Assembly: GCF_947488465.1 (NCBI RefSeq)
Contig: NZ_CANKZA010000001.1
Location: 868,001-932,000, forward strand
DNA length: 64,000 bases
Direction: 5' to 3'
Source of the DNA: an uncultured Microbacterium sp.
Lineage (GTDB): Bacteria > Actinomycetota > Actinomycetes > Actinomycetales > Microbacteriaceae
Shown: positions 46,955 to 55,570 of the stretch, one piece after another
Layout: the number at the start of each line of letters is the position of its first letter
How positions within the stretch are numbered: the first letter of the stretch is position 1
Notes under the pieces: model-generated
Told to the model about the DNA's origin: nothing
Database searches by the model: none
What the model saw: only the letters and a program-made list of their open reading frames with translations
Program-made: the position numbers and the translations under genes

Positions 46955-48066
46955 AGTGCCGCGAGCCAAGCGACGTAGAAAAGGCCCACGCCGGCCACCG
47001 CGAGCATGCCGGCGATGATCCACATGCGGACGACGATCGTGATCTCCGGCCACCCGCGCATCTCGAGATGGTGGTGGAACGGACTCATGAGGAAGAGGCG
47101 TTTGCCGCCCGTCGCCTTGAAGTAGTAGCGCTGCAGGATGACCGATCCGGGACCGATGATGAAGACACCGGCGATCACGATGGCAAGGATCTCGGTGCGC
47201 GACAGGACCGACATCGCCACGATGACCCCGCCGATCGCCATCGAGCCGACGTCACCCATGAAGATCTTCGCCTTGGGTGCGTTCCACCACATGAATCCGA
47301 CGAGCGCACCGACGAAGGATGCCGCGATGATCGTGAGATCCATCGGGTCGCGCGTCGGGTAGCACGCCGCCACGTAGGAATCGACGAGGTCGCTGCTGTG
47401 GCAGCGCTGTTGGAACTGCCAGAAGGTCACGAGGCTGTACGCCGAGATCGTGAAGATGCCGGCGCCGGTGGCCAGGCCGTCCAGGCCGTCGGTGAGGTTG
47501 GTCGCATTCGACCATGCCACCGAGAGGAAAGAGACCCAGACCAGGTACAGGATCCAACCGACGATCGCCCCGAGTGCCATGAACGACAGCATCGGAATGT
47601 CGCGGAAGAAAGAAATGAACGGCGACCCGGGAGTCTGGTTGTACGTGTTGGGGAAGTTCAGCGCCACGATGCCGAACGGAACGGCCACCGCGATCTGGCC
47701 GACGACTTTCCGCCATCCCGAGAGTCCCAGGCTGCGTTGCTGGCGCACCTTCATGTAGTCGTCGATGAATCCGACGGCGCCGAGTCCCACCATCATCCAG
47801 ATGACCAGCAGGCCCGACATCGTCGGCGGCGCGCCGCCCGTGAAGGTGCCCACGACGTACCCGATGATCGCCCCGAGGATGAAGATGACGCCGCCCATCG
47901 TGGGGGTGCCGCGTTTGGCGTGGTGGTTCGGGTTGTTGCTCTTCGCATCATCCGGGGTGCGGATGACCTGCCCCCAGCCCAGCTTCTCGAACAGGCGGAT
48001 GAACAGCGGCGTCAGAAACAGCGTGAACGCGAGCGAGATCGTGGCGGCAGCAAGGAGGGATCTCAC
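46951..48066 (-). CDS. mraY: Phospho-MurNAc-pentapeptide translocase
   Basis: MraY makes lipid I on undecaprenyl phosphate. The 371-residue protein has ten TM helices and the catalytic loops RTPDDAKSNNPNHHAKRGTP with TMGG, IDDYMKVRQQRSLGL, NATNLTDGLDGLATG and the His-rich LMSPFHHHLE. The GTG start overlaps the murF stop by 4 nt. Confidence 0.97.
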   Translation of the reverse strand: MRSLLAAATISLAFTLFLTPLFIRLFEKLGWGQVIRTPDDAKSNNPNHHAKRGTPTMGGVIFILGAIIGYVVGTFTGGAPPTMSGLLVIWMMVGLGAVGFIDDYMKVRQQRSLGLSGWRKVVGQIAVAVPFGIVALNFPNTYNQTPGSPFISFFRDIPMLSFMALGAIVGWILYLVWVSFLSVAWSNATNLTDGLDGLATGAGIFTISAYSLVTFWQFQQRCHSSDLVDSYVAACYPTRDPMDLTIIAASFVGALVGFMWWNAPKAKIFMGDVGSMAIGGVIVAMSVLSRTEILAIVIAGVFIIGPGSVILQRYYFKATGGKRLFLMSPFHHHLEMRGWPEITIVVRMWIIAGMLAVAGVGLFYVAWLAAL

Positions 48067-49475
48067 GAGAACGATTCTCCCAGACGATCACCCAGATGCC
48101 GGAGTCCGGCGGAGTTGGAAGATTTCACGAGCACCCGGTCTCCGTCACGGAGCTCCCCCATCAGGTAGTCGTAGGCTTCGTCGGCGGTCGCGAAGAACAC
48201 CGCTTCGCCGTCCCACGATCCCTCGCTGATGGCCGAGATGAACAGGCGCCGCGCCTCGGGCCCGACCACCACGATCCGCTCGATCCGCAGGCGCACCGCC
48301 AGCAGGCCCACGCGATCGTGCTCCTCGCCGGCCTGCTCACCGAGTTCGCTCATCGCGCCGAGAACGGCGACCTTGCGCTGGCCGGGCAGGACGATCTGCG
48401 CGAGGGTGCGCAGCGCCGCGGCCATCGAGTCGGGACTCGCGTTGTAGGCGTCGTTGATGATGCGGACGCGATCGGAGCCGAGCGGCTGCATCCGCCACCG
48501 TTCGGCGATCTCCACCGTCTCCAGCCGCGCGATCGCTTCGGCGAGGGGAATTCCGATCTCGCGCGCCGCGGTGAGCGCCGCGAGGGCGTTCATGACGTGG
48601 TGCTCGCCGAGGACGCGGAGGCGCAGCGGCATCCGCTCCTTCCCGACCACGATCGTGCAGGTCGTGCCGGATGCCGTGACCTCGACGTCGTCGGCGCGCA
48701 CCTCGGCGGCCGTTCCCCGCCCGAACCAGCGCACCGAGACCCCGCGCGCCTCCGCGACCGCGGCCATGGTGGCCACCCGCGCGTCATCGGCGTTCAGCAC
48801 AGCGACGCCACCGGGACGCACCGCCTCGACGAGCTCCGTCTTCGCTTTCAGCGTCGCTTCGACGCCACCGAATCCGCCCGCGTGGGCGAGGCCGACCATC
48901 AGCACGATTCCGATGTCCGGTGTGACAAGACCCGCCAGTCGCGCGATCTGGCCGGGACCGGCCGCACCGAACTCGCTCACGAGATACCGCGTCTGCGTCG
49001 TGACACGCAGCATCGTCAGCGGTGCGCCGACCTCATTGTTGAACGACGCGCGCGGAGCGACGGTCTCGCCGTCGTCCTGCAGAATCCGCGCGAGAAGGTT
49101 CTTGGTCGTGGTCTTGCCATTGGAGCCGGTAATGCCGACGACCGTCAGGGTGCCGAGGGCGCGCACACGGGCGACCACCTCGCGGGCCAGATCGGCGAGA
49201 GCAGCCACGACGTCGGGAACGACGATCTGGGAGATCGCAGCATCCACGCGATGCTCGACGATCGCGAGCGCGGCACCCGCGTCGGCCACCGCCGCGACGA
49301 AAAGGTGACCGTCGGTGGCCTCGCCGGGCTTCGCGACGAAGATGTCACCCGAGCCGATCAGTCGCGAATCGGTGTCGACCGTCCCGTCGACGATCGTCGT
49401 GGGGCTGTCGGCGCCGAACAGCTCCAGGGTTCCCGAAACGGCTGCGGCCACCTCGGCCAGGGTCATGCGAATCAT
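48063..49475 (-). CDS. murF: UDP-MurNAc-tripeptide-D-Ala-D-Ala ligase
   Basis: MurF adds D-Ala-D-Ala to complete the pentapeptide. The 470-residue protein has the substrate-binding N-terminal domain (GDIFVAKPGEATDGHLFV), ATP loop VVGITGSNGKTTTKNLLARI, EFGAAGPGQIARLA and the C-terminal INDAYNASPDSMAAAL. It begins 30 bp downstream of ftsI and overlaps mraY by 4 nt at its end. Confidence 0.97.
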   Translation of the reverse strand: MIRMTLAEVAAAVSGTLELFGADSPTTIVDGTVDTDSRLIGSGDIFVAKPGEATDGHLFVAAVADAGAALAIVEHRVDAAISQIVVPDVVAALADLAREVVARVRALGTLTVVGITGSNGKTTTKNLLARILQDDGETVAPRASFNNEVGAPLTMLRVTTQTRYLVSEFGAAGPGQIARLAGLVTPDIGIVLMVGLAHAGGFGGVEATLKAKTELVEAVRPGGVAVLNADDARVATMAAVAEARGVSVRWFGRGTAAEVRADDVEVTASGTTCTIVVGKERMPLRLRVLGEHHVMNALAALTAAREIGIPLAEAIARLETVEIAERWRMQPLGSDRVRIINDAYNASPDSMAAALRTLAQIVLPGQRKVAVLGAMSELGEQAGEEHDRVGLLAVRLRIERIVVVGPEARRLFISAISEGSWDGEAVFFATADEAYDYLMGELRDGDRVLVKSSNSAGLRHLGDRLGESFS

Positions 49476-49505
49476 GGTGTCTGGTTCCTCACGCCGGGGG
49501 GCGCG

Positions 49506-51317
49506 TCACGGTGTCACAGGGAGCAAAGGCGTCGTCGAGTCCGACGGCATGACCCGATAGTGCGTAAGCACCTGTGTCATGGCCTTCGTGAACGACGTGC
49601 GGTTGGCCGACGACATGCGAACCGTCTGTGGCTCGTCGAAGACCGTGATGACAACGTACTTCGGATCGTCCGCGGGCGCGTAGCCGACGAGGGACGTGAA
49701 GTAGACGCCGTCCTTGTACCCGCCCGCGCCGTTGCTGACCTGCGCGGTACCGGTCTTGCCCGCCATCCGGTAGCCCGGGATCGCCACGTCCTCGGCGAGC
49801 GTGCCCTGGACGAAGACGTTCTCGAGCATCTGCCCGACCTGCGCGGCGGTGTCGGGCTTGATGACCTGCACGGGCTCGGGGAGCTCGGGCGTTGTCACTG
49901 TTCCGTCATCCGTGGTGCACGATTCGACGAACGACAAAGGCTCGCGCACTCCGCCGTTCGCGATCGTCTGATAGACGCTCGCGACCTGCGGAACCGTCAC
50001 GGTGAAGGCCTGGCCGAACGTCGTCGTGTAATAGGTCTGGTTGTCCCAGTCCGCGACCTCGTGGTACGTGCCCGAGGGCTCGCCCGACCAGTCGAGAGCG
50101 GTTCCCTGCCCCACGCCGAACTTCTGGAGGTAATCCAACCTGGTCTGCGGATCGATCATCGCGCCGAACTGCGACAGAGCGACATTCGACGAGCGCACGA
50201 GAGCGCCGTTGAGCGTCAGCGTGAGCGGATCGTGCTTCTCGTCGTCGTTGATCACGGCGCCGTTCGGAAACTCCATCCGGTCGGGGTCATAGGCCGTGGT
50301 GAACGGGGTCAGCACGCCCACGTCGATGCCCGTGGCCGCCGTGACGGGCTTGAACGTGGATCCCGGCTCATACGAGTACCGCAGCAGCTTCGATGAGCGA
50401 CTTTCGGCATCGGAGGCGCCGGGATCGTTGGGATCGACGGTGTCCGACTCGGCCGCCGCGCGGATCTTTCCGGTCGCGACCTCGACGACCATGATCCCGC
50501 CCCAGTTGGCCTGGAGTCGATCGGTCTCTTCGGCGATCAGCTGCTGCATGTACCACTGCAGGTCCGAGTCGATGGTCAGCCGCAGCGTGCCGCCGTCGGT
50601 CGCGGGGGTTTCGACCTCGGTGCCCGGGATGATCACGCCGTCGGCACCGCGCTGGTAGGTGAGCTTTCCATCGGCACCGGCCAAGCACGAGTCCTGCAGA
50701 CTCTCCAGCCCTTCCAGCGGCGTGCCGTCGGACCCCACGAAACCGATCAGATTTCCGGCGACCGCTCCGTCGGGATAAGTCCGCGACGGATCGGTCGGGA
50801 AGAACAGGAAGGGAAACCGGAGATCGGCCAGCGCCCGGTACTCCTGCGTCGACACGCGCTGTTTGATGACGGCGTACTGCGACTCGGGGTTGATGGCCAA
50901 GGCATCCGCCACGATCTTCCGCACGTCATCGGCGGATTGGCCGGTGATGGCCGCGATCTGCGCCGCGAGCGACTCCCACGGGACGATCACCGGATCGCCC
51001 TCGTCATCCTTGACGATCGCGCCCTGAGCATCGCGCTGAGGGGCGCCCTTGACCGCCAGGGCGGGGTCGATCTGCACGTCGTAGCGCACCGTACTGTCGG
51101 CGAGAACGACGCCGGTCGTGTCGACGATGTCACCGCGGGCGCCGTGGAGAGTGACGGTCGCACCGGTCGCATAGTCCTGCGAATCTTTGACGTGGTCGCT
51201 CGCGTTCACGACCTGGATGTCGACGAGTCGAACGACGAACGCCGACAGCACGACGAGGACGACGGCGAGAGCGACGACGGTACGGCGGCGCGGGCTGCGG
51301 GTGGCTCGAGTCGTCAT
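49506..51317 (-). CDS. ftsI: Septal transpeptidase FtsI / PBP3
   Basis: FtsI cross-links septal peptidoglycan with FtsW. The 603-residue class B PBP has a short cytoplasmic N-terminus, one TM helix (about residues 12-34), a PBP dimerisation domain and the transpeptidase domain. The catalytic motifs are SxxK in YEPGSTFKPVTA, SxN in VRSSNVALSQ and KTG in MAGKTGTAQVSN. Three cysteines lie in the extracytoplasmic part. It follows the ftsL-like gene by 5 bp. Confidence 0.96.
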   Translation of the reverse strand: MTTRATRSPRRRTVVALAVVLVVLSAFVVRLVDIQVVNASDHVKDSQDYATGATVTLHGARGDIVDTTGVVLADSTVRYDVQIDPALAVKGAPQRDAQGAIVKDDEGDPVIVPWESLAAQIAAITGQSADDVRKIVADALAINPESQYAVIKQRVSTQEYRALADLRFPFLFFPTDPSRTYPDGAVAGNLIGFVGSDGTPLEGLESLQDSCLAGADGKLTYQRGADGVIIPGTEVETPATDGGTLRLTIDSDLQWYMQQLIAEETDRLQANWGGIMVVEVATGKIRAAAESDTVDPNDPGASDAESRSSKLLRYSYEPGSTFKPVTAATGIDVGVLTPFTTAYDPDRMEFPNGAVINDDEKHDPLTLTLNGALVRSSNVALSQFGAMIDPQTRLDYLQKFGVGQGTALDWSGEPSGTYHEVADWDNQTYYTTTFGQAFTVTVPQVASVYQTIANGGVREPLSFVESCTTDDGTVTTPELPEPVQVIKPDTAAQVGQMLENVFVQGTLAEDVAIPGYRMAGKTGTAQVSNGAGGYKDGVYFTSLVGYAPADDPKYVVITVFDEPQTVRMSSANRTSFTKAMTQVLTHYRVMPSDSTTPLLPVTP

Positions 51318-51322
51318 GTCTC

Positions 51323-51898
51323 TCAGTGTGTGGCGGGAGTCGGCAGACCCTCGGCGATCGCGGGGGGTGTCGAAGAATCGGCCGTCAAGATGGCGGCATC
51401 CACGGTGGCGCCGCTGCTGAGGCTGGAGGCGGGGTCGGTCACGAGCGGGACGCCCCCCACGAGAGCGTTGGGGACGGCGGCTTTCGTCAGTGCGTCGATC
51501 GAGGTCGCCCCTGTTCCGCCCGCGCCGTCACCGATGATGGTGTGGTCGCTCAGTCGTAGGTAGCTGGGCGGCTGCCCGACGACCATGCCGAGCGCGGAGG
51601 CGTTGGCCGCCAAGTATTGAGGAGAGCTGAGGCCGGCGACCTGGTCTTCGAGCATCTGCTTCTCCCAGCCGAGCGCGCGGTTCTCCTGCGTGAGCGCCGC
51701 GATGTCGTACGACGTCTGCGTCGTGAGGATGGACAAGCCCATCTGGATCGCGCCGATCAGCACAGCGCCCGCCACCGCGATCAGGCCATACATCAGGCGT
51801 GGGCGGCGCGCGGGTTGGGGTGCCGCGACGGCCCGCAGGCGGGGTCTCGGCGCACGATCCGGCTCGGGAAGGGCGACAGCCAGCAGATCAGCGCTCAC
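51323..51898 (-). CDS. ftsL: FtsL-like divisome protein
   Basis: A 191-residue bitopic protein between rsmH and ftsI, the standard ftsL position. It has a basic cytoplasmic N-terminus (about 35 residues), a TM helix (about 36-58), and a coiled coil starting at [20 protein letters not shown] with the [11 protein letters not shown] end typical of FtsL/DivIC. An unusual Ala/Thr/Pro-rich tail of about 80 residues is not needed by FtsL cores. Sequence similarity in this family is weak, so the call rests on topology and position. The GTG overlaps the rsmH stop by 4 nt. Confidence 0.82.
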   Translation of the reverse strand: MSADLLAVALPEPDRAPRPRLRAVAAPQPARRPRLMYGLIAVAGAVLIGAIQMGLSILTTQTSYDIAALTQENRALGWEKQMLEDQVAGLSSPQYLAANASALGMVVGQPPSYLRLSDHTIIGDGAGGTGATSIDALTKAAVPNALVGGVPLVTDPASSLSSGATVDAAILTADSSTPPAIAEGLPTPATH

Positions 51899-52893
51899 GA
51901 CGCCTCCCTCACTCGTTCAGCGGCGCGCAAGCGCACCGGAGTGGCCCGCGGGTTGCGGGCGCGCTCTTCCTCGGACGCCAGTTCGGCGCCCTTGGTGATC
52001 AGTCGGAAGCGGGGCGCGTGCTCGGGCAACTCGACCGGCAAGCGCGGCGGTGCGGTCGAGGCCGCGGCATCCGCGAACACACGCTTGACGAGTCGGTCTT
52101 CCAGCGACTGGTAGGACATCACCACGATCCGGCCACCTACGTTCAGCACGCTGAGGGCCGCCGGCATCGCATTCTCCAGCACGGCGAGTTCCGCGTTCAC
52201 CTCGATGCGCAGCGCCTGGAAGACGCGCTTGGCAGGGTGCCCGCGCCCCTCACGCTGGACCGCGACAGGAGTGGCGGCGAGGAGGATGTCGACGAGCTGA
52301 CCGGAACGCTCGATCGGCGCGGTGCCACGTGCCGCGATGATCGCGCGGGCGTACCGGCCGGACAGCTTCTCTTCGCCGTAGCGCTCGAAGATGCGGCGCA
52401 GGTCACCCTCGCCGTACGTCGCGACGATATCGGCGGCTGTCGTGCCGGCCGTCTGATCCATCCGCATGTCCAGCGGTGCATCCTGCGAATAGGCGAAACC
52501 GCGGTCGGCGTCGTCGAGTTGCAACGACGAAACGCCGAGATCGAACAGGATGCCGTCCACGCGCGGTGCGCCGGCCGACGCCACCGCATCGGCGATGCCG
52601 TCGTACACCGCGTGCACCAGCGTCACGCGGTCGCCGAAGCGGGCGAGCCGCTCGCCCGCGATCCGTAGCGCATCGGTATCGCGATCGAGGCCGATGAGTC
52701 GGGTCTGGGGGAACCGTTGGAGGAGCGCTTCGGAGTGTCCGCCCATGCCTTCGGTGGCGTCGACGAGGACGGCTCCGTCCCGCTGCAGCGCAGGGCCGAG
52801 CAGCTCGACGCAGCGGTCGAGCAGAACGGGGGTGTGGATGTCGTTGAGGTCCATGATGCGAGAGGGCCGGTGATCCGGAGTCGTGATCCCCAT
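51895..52893 (-). CDS. rsmH: 16S rRNA (cytosine(1402)-N4)-methyltransferase
   Basis: RsmH methylates C1402 of 16S rRNA. The 332-residue protein has [17 protein letters not shown], the SAM motif [15 protein letters not shown], the [11 protein letters not shown] strand, [20 protein letters not shown] and the C-terminal [15 protein letters not shown]. Two starts are possible, ATG at 52893 and ATG at 52854 (MDLNDIHTP); the second begins closer to the conserved region. It lies between mraZ and ftsL. Confidence 0.95.
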   Translation of the reverse strand: MGITTPDHRPSRIMDLNDIHTPVLLDRCVELLGPALQRDGAVLVDATEGMGGHSEALLQRFPQTRLIGLDRDTDALRIAGERLARFGDRVTLVHAVYDGIADAVASAGAPRVDGILFDLGVSSLQLDDADRGFAYSQDAPLDMRMDQTAGTTAADIVATYGEGDLRRIFERYGEEKLSGRYARAIIAARGTAPIERSGQLVDILLAATPVAVQREGRGHPAKRVFQALRIEVNAELAVLENAMPAALSVLNVGGRIVVMSYQSLEDRLVKRVFADAAASTAPPRLPVELPEHAPRFRLITKGAELASEEERARNPRATPVRLRAAERVREAS

Positions 52894-52955
52894 CCGCCGC
52901 GACCTGGCACCGGGGAAGTGTGTCAGGGCGTGCGGCTGGGAGTCACGGCCACGGA

Positions 52956-53387
52956 TCAGAACAAGCCGGGAATCACCTCCTGCTCCATGTCCGAGTAGCC
53001 GTCTTCGTTGTCGGCGGCGTAGTCGTTCCAGGCCTGTGCGTCCCAGATCTCCGCGTGTGCACCGACACCGGTCACGACGAGGTCGCGGCCGAGGTTGGCG
53101 TAGGTCCGCAGGTGCGCCGGCAGGGTCACCCGGCTCTGGCTGTCCGGCTTCTCGTCGCTGGCGCCGGAGAGGAACATGCGCTGGAAGTCACGTGCCTGCT
53201 TGTTGGTGAGCGGCGCTTCGCGAATCTTCTCGTAGACGCGCTCGAACTCCTTCGTGCTGAAGACGTAGAGGCAACGTTCCTGGCCACGGGTGACGACGAC
53301 ACCATCACCGAGGTCGGTACGGAACTTGGCCGGCAGGATGACGCGACCTTTGTCGTCGAGCTTGGGGGTGTACGTGCCCAGCAGCAT
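52956..53387 (-). CDS. mraZ: Transcriptional regulator MraZ
   Basis: MraZ is the first gene of the dcw cluster and regulates it. The 143-residue protein carries two SpoVT/AbrB-like repeats, each with the DxxGR signature: [14 protein letters not shown] near the N-terminus and [13 protein letters not shown] in the second half. It forms ring-shaped oligomers that bind a set of short direct repeats. Such repeats are found just upstream (53428-53453). Confidence 0.96.
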   Translation of the reverse strand: MLLGTYTPKLDDKGRVILPAKFRTDLGDGVVVTRGQERCLYVFSTKEFERVYEKIREAPLTNKQARDFQRMFLSGASDEKPDSQSRVTLPAHLRTYANLGRDLVVTGVGAHAEIWDAQAWNDYAADNEDGYSDMEQEVIPGLF

Positions 53388-53427
53388 CGGACCCTCCCCC
53401 TGTGTCGACCCGGCCGTCGTCTATGCG

Positions 53428-53453
53428 CACCACTTTACTCCACTTCCCTCCAC
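53428..53453 (-). promoter_or_regulatory. Triple MraZ box upstream of mraZ
   Basis: Read on the minus strand, GTGGAG, GTGGAG and GTGGTG occur at exact 10-bp intervals (53448-53453, 53438-53443, 53428-53433), one per helical turn, 41-66 nt before the mraZ start. MraZ rings are known to bind arrays of short repeats with this periodicity. This is therefore the probable autoregulatory operator of the dcw cluster. It lies in the most AT-rich part of the gap, likely overlapping the promoter. Confidence 0.78.
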
Positions 53454-53502
53454 ATCACTATCCTTTTGCCGGGTATTCCTCCCCAGAAGGCCCCACACGC
53501 AC

Positions 53503-53533
53503 AAAAAAGCACCGACCCGGAGGTCGGTGCTTT
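53503..53533 (-). terminator. Terminator after the DUF3040 gene
   Basis: AAAGCACCGACC-CGGA-GGTCGGTGCTTT forms a 12-bp stem with a 4-nt loop, followed on the minus strand by a run of six T residues. It lies 28 bp after the DUF3040 stop and insulates the mraZ promoter. Confidence 0.9.
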
Positions 53534-53561
53534 GACGAACGTGCCCCGTGGGGCGCGAAAT

Positions 53562-53939
53562 CTACTCGGAGCCGTTGCGACGGTCCCACCGGTCGTTGAT
53601 GCGATCCATGAAGGACGAGGATGCGGGAGCTGCGGGGGCGGACTTTCGTTCGCCCATGGTGCCCTGCGTCGAGGTTCCGCCGTTGCGGTTGGGCGTCACC
53701 GCGAGCACGACGCCAACAACCATCACCACGAAAGCGAGGACGCCGACGATGACGACGTCGGTCGAGACACCCACGATCAGACCGCCGAGACCGAGAAGCA
53801 CGAGGATCGAGCCGTAGACGATGTTGCGATAGCTGAGCGTCTGACCTTCTCGGGGCGCGGTGACGACGTCTGCGTCCTTGCTCATGAGATGACGTTCCAT
53901 CTCATCGAGCAGACGCTGTTCCTGCTCTGACAGCGGCAT
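53562..53939 (-). CDS. DUF3040 membrane protein
   Basis: A 125-residue protein of the actinobacterial DUF3040 family: the signature MPLSEQEQRLLDEMERHLM at the N-terminus, two TM helices (about 42-60 and 63-82) and a cytoplasmic tail with SSFMDRINDRWDRR. Members are regularly found just upstream of mraZ, as here, but their function is unknown. It has its own terminator, so it is not cotranscribed with the dcw genes. Confidence 0.92.
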   Translation of the reverse strand: MPLSEQEQRLLDEMERHLMSKDADVVTAPREGQTLSYRNIVYGSILVLLGLGGLIVGVSTDVVIVGVLAFVVMVVGVVLAVTPNRNGGTSTQGTMGERKSAPAAPASSSFMDRINDRWDRRNGSE

Positions 53940-54001
53940 GCATCCCCCTCGGGCTCCGGTGCACTGATTCTACGCATGTACTCGAGAACTAGGCTAGGCC
54001 C

Positions 54002-55093
54002 GTGAGCGCTCCTGCGGACCCTATCGAGGCTGTTTCCCAGCGACTGGAAAGTTTCACCGCCCGGCAAGCTGCGTCCGCCGATGCGTGGGGGGACGAAGCG
54101 GCGGGTTTCGTGCAGTCGGCAGCGGACGCCGTCGCCGGCGGAAAGCGCCTGCGTGCGCGATTCTGCATCACCGGCTGGCGCGCGGTGGCCGAGCATCGAG
54201 ATGGCCGGCCCCTCCCCGTCGCCGATGACGCGATCGGGGCCGCGGCGGCCCTCGAGATCTTCCATGCGGCCGCGCTGGTCCACGACGACATCATCGACAA
54301 CTCCGACACCCGGCGCGGGCACCCGGCTGCGCATCGGGCCTTTGAATCGGGTCACCGCAACGCACACTGGGCCGGGGATGCCGCCGGATTCGGCCGTTCG
54401 GCCGCCATCCTGCTCGGCGACCTCCTCGTGGCGTGGAGTGATGACCTGCTGGAAGAGGGGCTCCGCGGCAGCGCCCACGCGCCCGAAGCGCGGGACATCT
54501 ACGCGATGATGCGCCGGGAAGTCACCGTGGGCCAGTTCCTCGACCTCGCCGAAGAAGCCGCGTACCTGACCGCTCCAGACAGCGCTCAGGCGGAGCGTGC
54601 GCTTCGGGTCGCGTCACTGAAGTCCGCCCGCTATTCGATCCAGCATCCCTTGCTCCTCGGCGGAGCACTCGCGGGCGCCAGTGCGGCACAGTCCGACGCG
54701 CTCAGCGGATTCGGCCACCCGCTCGGGCTCGCCTTCCAACTGCGCGATGACGTTCTGGGGGTCTTCGGGGACAGCTCCGTGACGGGCAAGCCCTCCGGCG
54801 ATGACCTTCGCGAAGGCAAGCGGACGCTCCTGATCGCCTACGCCCGCGAGGCGCTGTCGCCCGGAGCTCGCCGGGTGCTGGATGAACTGATCGGCGACCC
54901 GACGCTGAATGACGCCCAGATCTCATCGCTCCAACAGACGATCGTCGATTCCGGAGCACTCGCACGCGTGGAGGACCACATCACGCGCTACGCCGACGAG
55001 GGCGACCGTGCGCTGCGCGGCGCACCGCTCGGCACCTCGGCCGTCGGCGTGCTCCGTGACCTCGCCCGGGAGGCGACGGTCCGCACCGCCTGA
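54002..55093 (+). CDS. Polyprenyl diphosphate synthase
   Basis: A trans-prenyltransferase of 363 residues that condenses isopentenyl diphosphate with an allylic diphosphate. The first aspartate-rich motif is DDIID (residues 95-99, LVHDDIIDNSDTRRG), the second is at residues 249-250 (LAFQLRDDVLGVFGD), and GGKRLRARF binds IPP. The long insertion after the first motif and a TGKPSGDDLREGKRT tail are as in actinobacterial IdsA-type enzymes. Chain length cannot be read with certainty; geranylgeranyl is plausible. TAGGCT at 53990-53995 lies 6 nt before the GTG. Confidence 0.93.
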   Translation: MSAPADPIEAVSQRLESFTARQAASADAWGDEAAGFVQSAADAVAGGKRLRARFCITGWRAVAEHRDGRPLPVADDAIGAAAALEIFHAAALVHDDIIDNSDTRRGHPAAHRAFESGHRNAHWAGDAAGFGRSAAILLGDLLVAWSDDLLEEGLRGSAHAPEARDIYAMMRREVTVGQFLDLAEEAAYLTAPDSAQAERALRVASLKSARYSIQHPLLLGGALAGASAAQSDALSGFGHPLGLAFQLRDDVLGVFGDSSVTGKPSGDDLREGKRTLLIAYAREALSPGARRVLDELIGDPTLNDAQISSLQQTIVDSGALARVEDHITRYADEGDRALRGAPLGTSAVGVLRDLAREATVRTA

Positions 55094-55111
55094 TATCCCC
55101 GCGGTGGCGCG

Positions 55112-55462
55112 TCAGGCGAGAGTCTGGGCGACGCGACGCACTTCCGCCTTGCGTCCTTCACGGAGTGCGGCGATCGGCGCACGGCCGATGGCCTCTTCGT
55201 GACCGAGGAGCCAGTCGATCGCTTCGTCGTCGGAGAACCCGGCATCCTGCAACACGATCACGGTCCCGCGCAGCGACGGCAGCGGGTGGTCATCGACGAT
55301 GAACACTTCCGGCACCGCGAAAACACCGGTCCGCCGCGAACCGATCAGGAACTTGTCGTCGAGGAGGCGGCGCACCCGGCCGAGCGACTCATCGAGGCGC
55401 TCCACGAGCTCGGGCATCGTCAGCCATTCGGTCGGTGTCGTTTCGGGGGTCTGACCAGTCAC
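55112..55462 (-). CDS. Rv2175c-like DNA-binding protein
   Basis: A 116-residue protein with an N-terminal winged helix (EWLTMPELVERLDESLGRVR... FAVPEVF) and a C-terminal helical domain (LQDAGFSDDEAIDWLL... REGRKAEVRRVAQ). This matches the Rv2175c family, whose mycobacterial member is a DNA-binding protein phosphorylated by PknL. The neighbourhood (polyprenyl synthase, this gene, pknL) is the same as in mycobacteria, so it is probably a substrate of the kinase encoded 1.2 kb away. The GTG start is tentative. Confidence 0.87.
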   Translation of the reverse strand: MTGQTPETTPTEWLTMPELVERLDESLGRVRRLLDDKFLIGSRRTGVFAVPEVFIVDDHPLPSLRGTVIVLQDAGFSDDEAIDWLLGHEEAIGRAPIAALREGRKAEVRRVAQTLA

Positions 55463-55508
55463 CCCTCCACTATTCCACTGGGCCGCCCCTGTCGCCGCCA
55501 CTCGCCAA

Positions 55509-55570
55509 TTCACTTCTGTCACATTCGCCCCATCCTTATCACCCGTTGACAGGAGTTCACTTCCGTGACA
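55509..55570 (+). promoter_or_regulatory. Direct repeat upstream of LysM hydrolase gene
   Basis: TTCACTTCTGTCACA (55509-55523) and TTCACTTCCGTGACA (55556-55570) agree at 13 of 15 positions and are 47 bp apart in the short gap before the LysM gene; the second covers its GTG. A TTGACA lies between them (55546-55551). They may be binding sites of a cell-wall regulator; GTCACA-type half-sites are reported for MtrA in actinobacteria, but this link is a guess. Confidence 0.35.

Noticed and set aside
55463..55564. c-di-AMP (ydaO) riboswitch before the LysM hydrolase gene
   Set aside because: Such riboswitches precede wall hydrolases in actinobacteria, but the 102-bp gap is too short and lacks the expected conserved stems.
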